40,329 nucleotides of DNA, taken from assembly GCA_009026175.1 (NCBI GenBank), contig WBTZ01000030.1, forward strand, positions 1 through 40,329. The letters are read 5' to 3'. This document shows, one piece after another, positions 37,250 to 40,329 of the stretch; within the stretch, counting starts at the first letter, position 1; each line of letters begins with the position of its first letter. This DNA comes from Zoogloea sp. (GTDB taxonomy: Bacteria > Pseudomonadota > Gammaproteobacteria > Burkholderiales > Rhodocyclaceae). The position numbers and the translations under genes are program-made. The notes under the pieces were generated by a model. The model was not told where the DNA came from and did not search any database. It saw only the letters and a list, made by a program, of their open reading frames with translations.

Positions 37250-38500
37250 TCAGATGATGGGAGGTACCCGCATATTGCGCAGGGGGATCACCCACTCATA
37301 GACCTGGTATTGGTATCTCTTTTCATCGGAGGAGAGGGCATAGCTGAAGCGCCTGCTGGCCGCCAGATCCTGGAACATATCTATGGACGAAACAACGGCG
37401 TCGCTATTCACTGCCTGTGACGATCGCAACACAATGGCAATCCGGATGGCCTTGATAAAACCGATCTTCTGCTGGGTGGCGGCTTTTCCATCCATCAATT
37501 CCGTGATGGTCCAGCCCGACTCGCCTGGAGAAACCCAATCGTCAACTGCATTGTCGTTGATCGTGCCGCCGTTTGCGCCGTTATCCAACCCGTACCTGAC
37601 CTTCATCAGGAAGACGTTCTCTCCGATCACCTGAGGGCTGAAGCGATTGAGGACGTCATAGACAACCAACTCCCGGTTTTCATTGACACCGACCATCGAG
37701 AAATTGGGATCAGCCCTGAGCCCCAGGTGGAAAGCCGCCGGGGATTTGTTCAGGATGGATGAGTCCACATTGCCGTAGGTGGAGGCGTTGAGAGGAATGG
37801 GAATATCGGCTATCTGTGCCACCTTCTGGCTGACTGTGGCATCCGTGACCAAGGTCTGCGGGGCGAAAGTCGACGCCACCTGCACGATTCTGCAGTCACC
37901 GGGGCCTCCCCCAACATCCTGGGGCGCAACCAAGAAGAGGTCAAACTCGCTGGCACTGGCACCACTATTCAAGCCAATCCCGATGGGGGGGGTCGGTGAG
38001 GCGACCAGACTGTTGCCGCTTGGTGACGATACACTAAGAGGCTGGTTGGCCGACCCTGAGTCTCCACCCATCGTGAGGATCACATCCGAGCTGCTTGTCC
38101 CACCATTCTGGACCACGACAGGAACAGCCCTCAGAGTCTGGGGCATGCTGTCGAAAGGTGCGGGGAAGGCACTTGACCTGGGCAGCACCGCATTGCCCGC
38201 ATACGTCACCAGTAGCCGGCATCCCCAGACTCGCGTGCTCCGGGAAAGGCTGGCCCCTGCTCCCTGAAGCGCAAGGTCCAGACGCTGGGCAGCAATGGAG
38301 GCGGCCTGCACTGCATCCCCCGTGCCGGTCAGGTTGCGTCGGTACATCTCGCTGGACGAGTAGGTATGCATGACGACCGTGGTCGCAATCAGCCCCACGG
38401 CGACACCAACCATCATCTCTACAATGCTCAGGCCGGCCTGCCTGGCCCGCGAAGCAGGCCCCACAGGCTGCCGATCAGTACAGCAAAGTGCTCGTGACAT
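37250..38500 (-). CDS. pilW: minor pilin PilW
   Basis: Minor pilin of 416 aa with a long leader ending at Gly23. The class III signal QAGLSIVEMMVGVAVGLIATTVV follows, with Glu at mature position 5. A strong GGAGGG site 5 bases before ATG 38500 fixes the start despite the 26-base overlap with pilV; a GTG at 38464 would give a shorter leader but has a weak site. The globular part is long and Ser/Val-rich, as in PilW of Pseudomonas. Expected to act in the priming complex with PilV, PilX and PilY1. Confidence 0.9.
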   Translation of the reverse strand: MSRALCCTDRQPVGPASRARQAGLSIVEMMVGVAVGLIATTVVMHTYSSSEMYRRNLTGTGDAVQAASIAAQRLDLALQGAGASLSRSTRVWGCRLLVTYAGNAVLPRSSAFPAPFDSMPQTLRAVPVVVQNGGTSSSDVILTMGGDSGSANQPLSVSSPSGNSLVASPTPPIGIGLNSGASASEFDLFLVAPQDVGGGPGDCRIVQVASTFAPQTLVTDATVSQKVAQIADIPIPLNASTYGNVDSSILNKSPAAFHLGLRADPNFSMVGVNENRELVVYDVLNRFSPQVIGENVFLMKVRYGLDNGANGGTINDNAVDDWVSPGESGWTITELMDGKAATQQKIGFIKAIRIAIVLRSSQAVNSDAVVSSIDMFQDLAASRRFSYALSSDEKRYQYQVYEWVIPLRNMRVPPII

Positions 38501-38942
38501 ACTTACCCTCCGCCTGTTCCTTTTCCTTGGCCGTACTGGACGCCTTGATCGCTCCCGGCATCACCCAGGTGAGGGTGACGGTCACTGCCATCGTATCGAG
38601 CGCCTCACCATTGACCACCTCGACCTTGGCGCCGGCATTGGGCAGTTTGCTGGCTCCGACGACGCGGTCGGTGAACCAGGCATCGGTGGCCGCGCCCTTG
38701 ACTCCAGTAGAGGAGTCATACACATATCTGCTGGCCAAATTCACCCGCTGGTCCACGGACATCTTGGAGATCAACTCATCGACCAGGATGGCCGCTTCCG
38801 TACGAAAACGGGTGTCAGTGACAATCCGCGTGGAAGCTGCCTGGAAGCCGATCATCCCGAGGAGTCCGAGGGAAAAGATCAGCAAGGCCACCAGCGCCTC
38901 CAGAAGCACGTAGCCACGCACTGCTCGCTTCACGCTCTTCAT
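38475..38942 (-). CDS. pilV: minor pilin PilV
   Basis: Minor pilin of 155 aa. The short basic leader MKSVKRAVRG is followed by the cleavage site and the helix YVLLEALVALLIFSLGLLGMIGFQ, a close match to PilV proteins (Glu at mature position 5). The sequence SGLLG-like turn and TRFRTEAAILVDELISKM segment are typical of the family. Its end overlaps the pilW start by 26 bases, so the two are coupled. Confidence 0.92.
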   Translation of the reverse strand: MKSVKRAVRGYVLLEALVALLIFSLGLLGMIGFQAASTRIVTDTRFRTEAAILVDELISKMSVDQRVNLASRYVYDSSTGVKGAATDAWFTDRVVGASKLPNAGAKVEVVNGEALDTMAVTVTLTWVMPGAIKASSTAKEKEQAEGKYVTSTLLY

Positions 38943-38952
38943 CGCACCTCCT

Positions 38953-39552
38953 CTACGCAGCCGTACACTCAGACGCCGTCAGGATGGGCTGGCAAGCCCG
39001 GGGGTCGCCGCTCGCTCTGGAGGGGTCACACATCTTGACAGCTGCTCCTGGTGTGACGAACACGCAATAGGCCACCCCCGAACCAGACCGCGTTACCCGG
39101 AAGATCTGCTTCCCCCCCACGGCGGTCCCCGTCAGGTCCAGCACCCGCCCCGAACCGGTGAAACGGACTCCGGCCGGCCCTTGGTAGGTCACACTGTCGG
39201 ACAACTGGTTGGTTGCGCTGCCATTCACATAGCGGTTCGACGCAGTGGCATCCACCACCCGGATCGCCCAGTTGATTCCATTCTGCTTGGCTACCAGGCT
39301 GGCCACGCCGGACACACTCGGGGTACCGTCGGTGAGGATGAAATCCACCTCCGTGTTGCGCCGGATTGCCTCACCAATTGCCTGCCTCAGGCCGTTCTGG
39401 ATCAGCTCCGACGCCGAACTGACTGTCATCCGCTGGATCCACTCCGCCATCTGCGGCATGCCGATGCCGATGAGGATTGCCAGGATGACGACAGTCACCA
39501 TCAATTCCAGCATGGTGAAGCCACGCTGGACTGAGCGCAGGGAGGTCAGCAC
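38953..39552 (-). CDS. fimT: GspH/FimT-family minor pilin
   Basis: Pseudopilin of 199 aa. The leader ends at RG, followed by FTMLELMVTVVILAILIGIGMP. The GspH/FimT/FimU domain follows (IQNGLRQAIGEAIRRNTEVDFIL). The C-terminus carries several cysteines. I place the start at GTG 39552 with GGGGG 4 bases upstream; this overlaps the pilE stop by seven bases and gives an 11-residue leader. Ahead of pilV this position is usually called FimT or FimU. Confidence 0.87.
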   Translation of the reverse strand: MLTSLRSVQRGFTMLELMVTVVILAILIGIGMPQMAEWIQRMTVSSASELIQNGLRQAIGEAIRRNTEVDFILTDGTPSVSGVASLVAKQNGINWAIRVVDATASNRYVNGSATNQLSDSVTYQGPAGVRFTGSGRVLDLTGTAVGGKQIFRVTRSGSGVAYCVFVTPGAAVKMCDPSRASGDPRACQPILTASECTAA

Positions 39553-39968
39553 GATGCCCCCTTGCTCATCAGCCAGCAACTGCCACTGGCGCTGGGCGTG
39601 GCCGACTTTTTCTCGCCGCTCTCGTTGATGGAGTACCAGTAGCCACTCATGCCCTTGGCCGACGTGCCGCTGATCTTCAGGGTGAAGGTGGTGGCCGTAC
39701 AGGCCGGGTCATGCGCGATGGTGAAAGGCAGATCGGCGAACATGCCCGACAGATCCGGGCAGCTGCCATCATCCAGTTTGTATGAGCGCTTCGAATTGAA
39801 GACCTGCTCCATGCGCACCTTGGCCTCCGAAAGGCCTTCCACGCCCTGGGCGATCTTGCCCCGGATGATGTGGTCGGTGTAGGCCGGCACGGCAATTGAC
39901 GCGAGAATGCCGACGATCACCACCACAATCATCAACTCGATCAGACTGAAACCCTGGCTCTTTTGCAT
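39546..39968 (-). CDS. pilE: PilE-type minor pilin
   Basis: Pilin of 140 aa. A six-residue leader MQKSQG is followed by FSLIELMIVVVIVGILASIAVPAYTDHIIRG, a textbook type IVa pilin N-terminus with Glu at mature position 5. A C-terminal disulfide region is likely (Cys in DGSCPD, DPACTA, SGSCW and the terminal SC). GGAGG precedes the ATG by 8 bases. It is the first gene of the leftward cluster pilE-fimT-pilV-pilW-pilX-pilY1. The company of minor pilins suggests a PilE-like minor pilin rather than the major pilin, but the sequence alone does not settle this. Confidence 0.9.
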   Translation of the reverse strand: MQKSQGFSLIELMIVVVIVGILASIAVPAYTDHIIRGKIAQGVEGLSEAKVRMEQVFNSKRSYKLDDGSCPDLSGMFADLPFTIAHDPACTATTFTLKISGTSAKGMSGYWYSINESGEKKSATPSASGSCWLMSKGASC

Positions 39969-40121
39969 CTTTCATTCCTCCACTGTCAATATTCGGATGA
40001 AGTCCGGCCAAAGACCAGACAGTTGCGACAAGCGGAAAGCGCCTCCGGACGGACGGCAGCCGGCAACAACGGCCAACCGCCCTATGCTTGAGTGCGGCTA
40101 CTGTAACTCCCGCCATCACCC

Positions 40122-40329
40122 ATGCCACCGCCCTCCCGACTGCCGATCGCCTGCGCGCTCTCGATACTGCTGCACATGCTCGTTCTGCTCGCCTGGCCCC
40201 TGGGCCCGACCACTTCGAGCGAAGCGCCGGCACGCCAGCGGCTGCAGGCCACGCTCACGGGCATCCGCCCGCAGGCGGGCGCCCGTGATCCGGCCACAGC
40301 CAGCACCACGCCCCCGAAGATCCCTGCCC
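40122..40329 (+). CDS. 5' part of a TonB-like membrane protein (runs off window)
   Basis: The frame opens at ATG 40122 and continues without a stop to the window edge (69 codons). A short N-terminus (MPPPSRLPIA) is followed by one hydrophobic helix (CALSILLHMLVLLAWPL). A Pro/Ala/Thr-rich periplasmic-type stretch then begins. A single N-terminal anchor with a proline-rich linker is the layout of TonB and related energy transducers. The diagnostic C-terminal domain is outside the window, so the identification is tentative. It is divergent from pilE across about 150 bases; the ribosome-binding site is weak. Confidence 0.5.
   Translation, partial: MPPPSRLPIACALSILLHMLVLLAWPLGPTTSSEAPARQRLQATLTGIRPQAGARDPATASTTPPKIPA

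Noticed and set aside
40062-40076. A GG...GC pair resembling a sigma-54 (-24/-12) promoter upstream of pilE
   Set aside because: GG and GC are separated by 8 bases instead of the required 10, so it is unlikely to be a functional RpoN promoter.
40088-40288. A 66-codon plus-strand frame at the right edge
   Set aside because: It is in a different frame from the TonB-like coding sequence, is Ala/His/Pro-rich, and lacks a signal or domain.
1-40329. CRISPR array, transposase, integrase, phage or defence genes
   Set aside because: I looked for spaced direct repeats and for characteristic protein motifs on both strands and found none; all sizeable regions are explained by conserved chromosomal genes.

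Overview
The window is about 40.3 kb of GC-rich chromosomal DNA. It is almost entirely housekeeping and biosynthesis genes plus one type IV pilus assembly cluster. The gene order leuC-(entericidin)-leuD-leuB-asd-fimV-truA-trpF-trpB-trpA-accD-folC-(SPOR)-cvpA-purF-metZ is a typical betaproteobacterial arrangement. The protein sequences look most like the Rhodocyclales (Azospira/Dechloromonas/Azoarcus-type); that placement is an inference from gene order and recall, not from a search. I see no insertion sequence, prophage, integrase, CRISPR array, defence system or rRNA.

Layout. Positions 1-3525 run rightward: the end of a protein with an NTF2-like C-terminal domain, a Csd6-like L,D-transpeptidase/carboxypeptidase with the same kind of C-terminal domain, periplasmic and cytoplasmic cyclophilins (ppiA, ppiB), and lpxH. 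Positions 3576-16777 are one dense leftward block, transcribed from fimV to metZ: fimV, a solitary EcfT-like membrane protein, truA, trpFBA, accD, folC, a SPOR-domain protein, cvpA, purF and metZ. Many of these genes overlap or are a few bases apart, and several start with GTG or TTG. A strong terminator separates this block from a second leftward unit, 16919-23450: an MFS transporter, an M48 lipoprotein protease, leuC, a 41-residue entericidin-type lipoprotein, leuD, leuB and asd. Next come a DUF465/YdcH protein, aroC and the ilvB-ilvN acetolactate synthase operon. That operon is preceded by a promoter, a valine-rich leader peptide and a terminator, which together form an attenuator closely resembling enterobacterial ivbL-ilvBN. 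Further right are an acyl-CoA synthetase, a CBS-domain protein and the 7Fe ferredoxin fdxA (all leftward), then rightward trxA, rho and a tRNA-Leu(UAG). Positions 32728-39968 carry a leftward minor-pilin operon, pilE-fimT-pilV-pilW-pilX-pilY1. The window ends inside a rightward gene whose N-terminus looks TonB-like.

Together the genes cover branched-chain amino acid synthesis (ilvBN, leuBCD), tryptophan and chorismate (aroC, trpFBA), the aspartate family and methionine (asd, metZ), purine, folate and fatty-acid precursors (purF, folC, accD), envelope biogenesis (lpxH, L,D-transpeptidase, SPOR protein, ppiA) and type IV pili (fimV and the pil cluster). The most interesting signals are regulatory and small-gene features: the ivbL-like attenuator, the entericidin gene inside the leu operon, GC-rich hairpins between trpB/trpA and between leuD/leuB, and palindromic DNA between ilvN and aroC. 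I found no wholly new multi-gene system.
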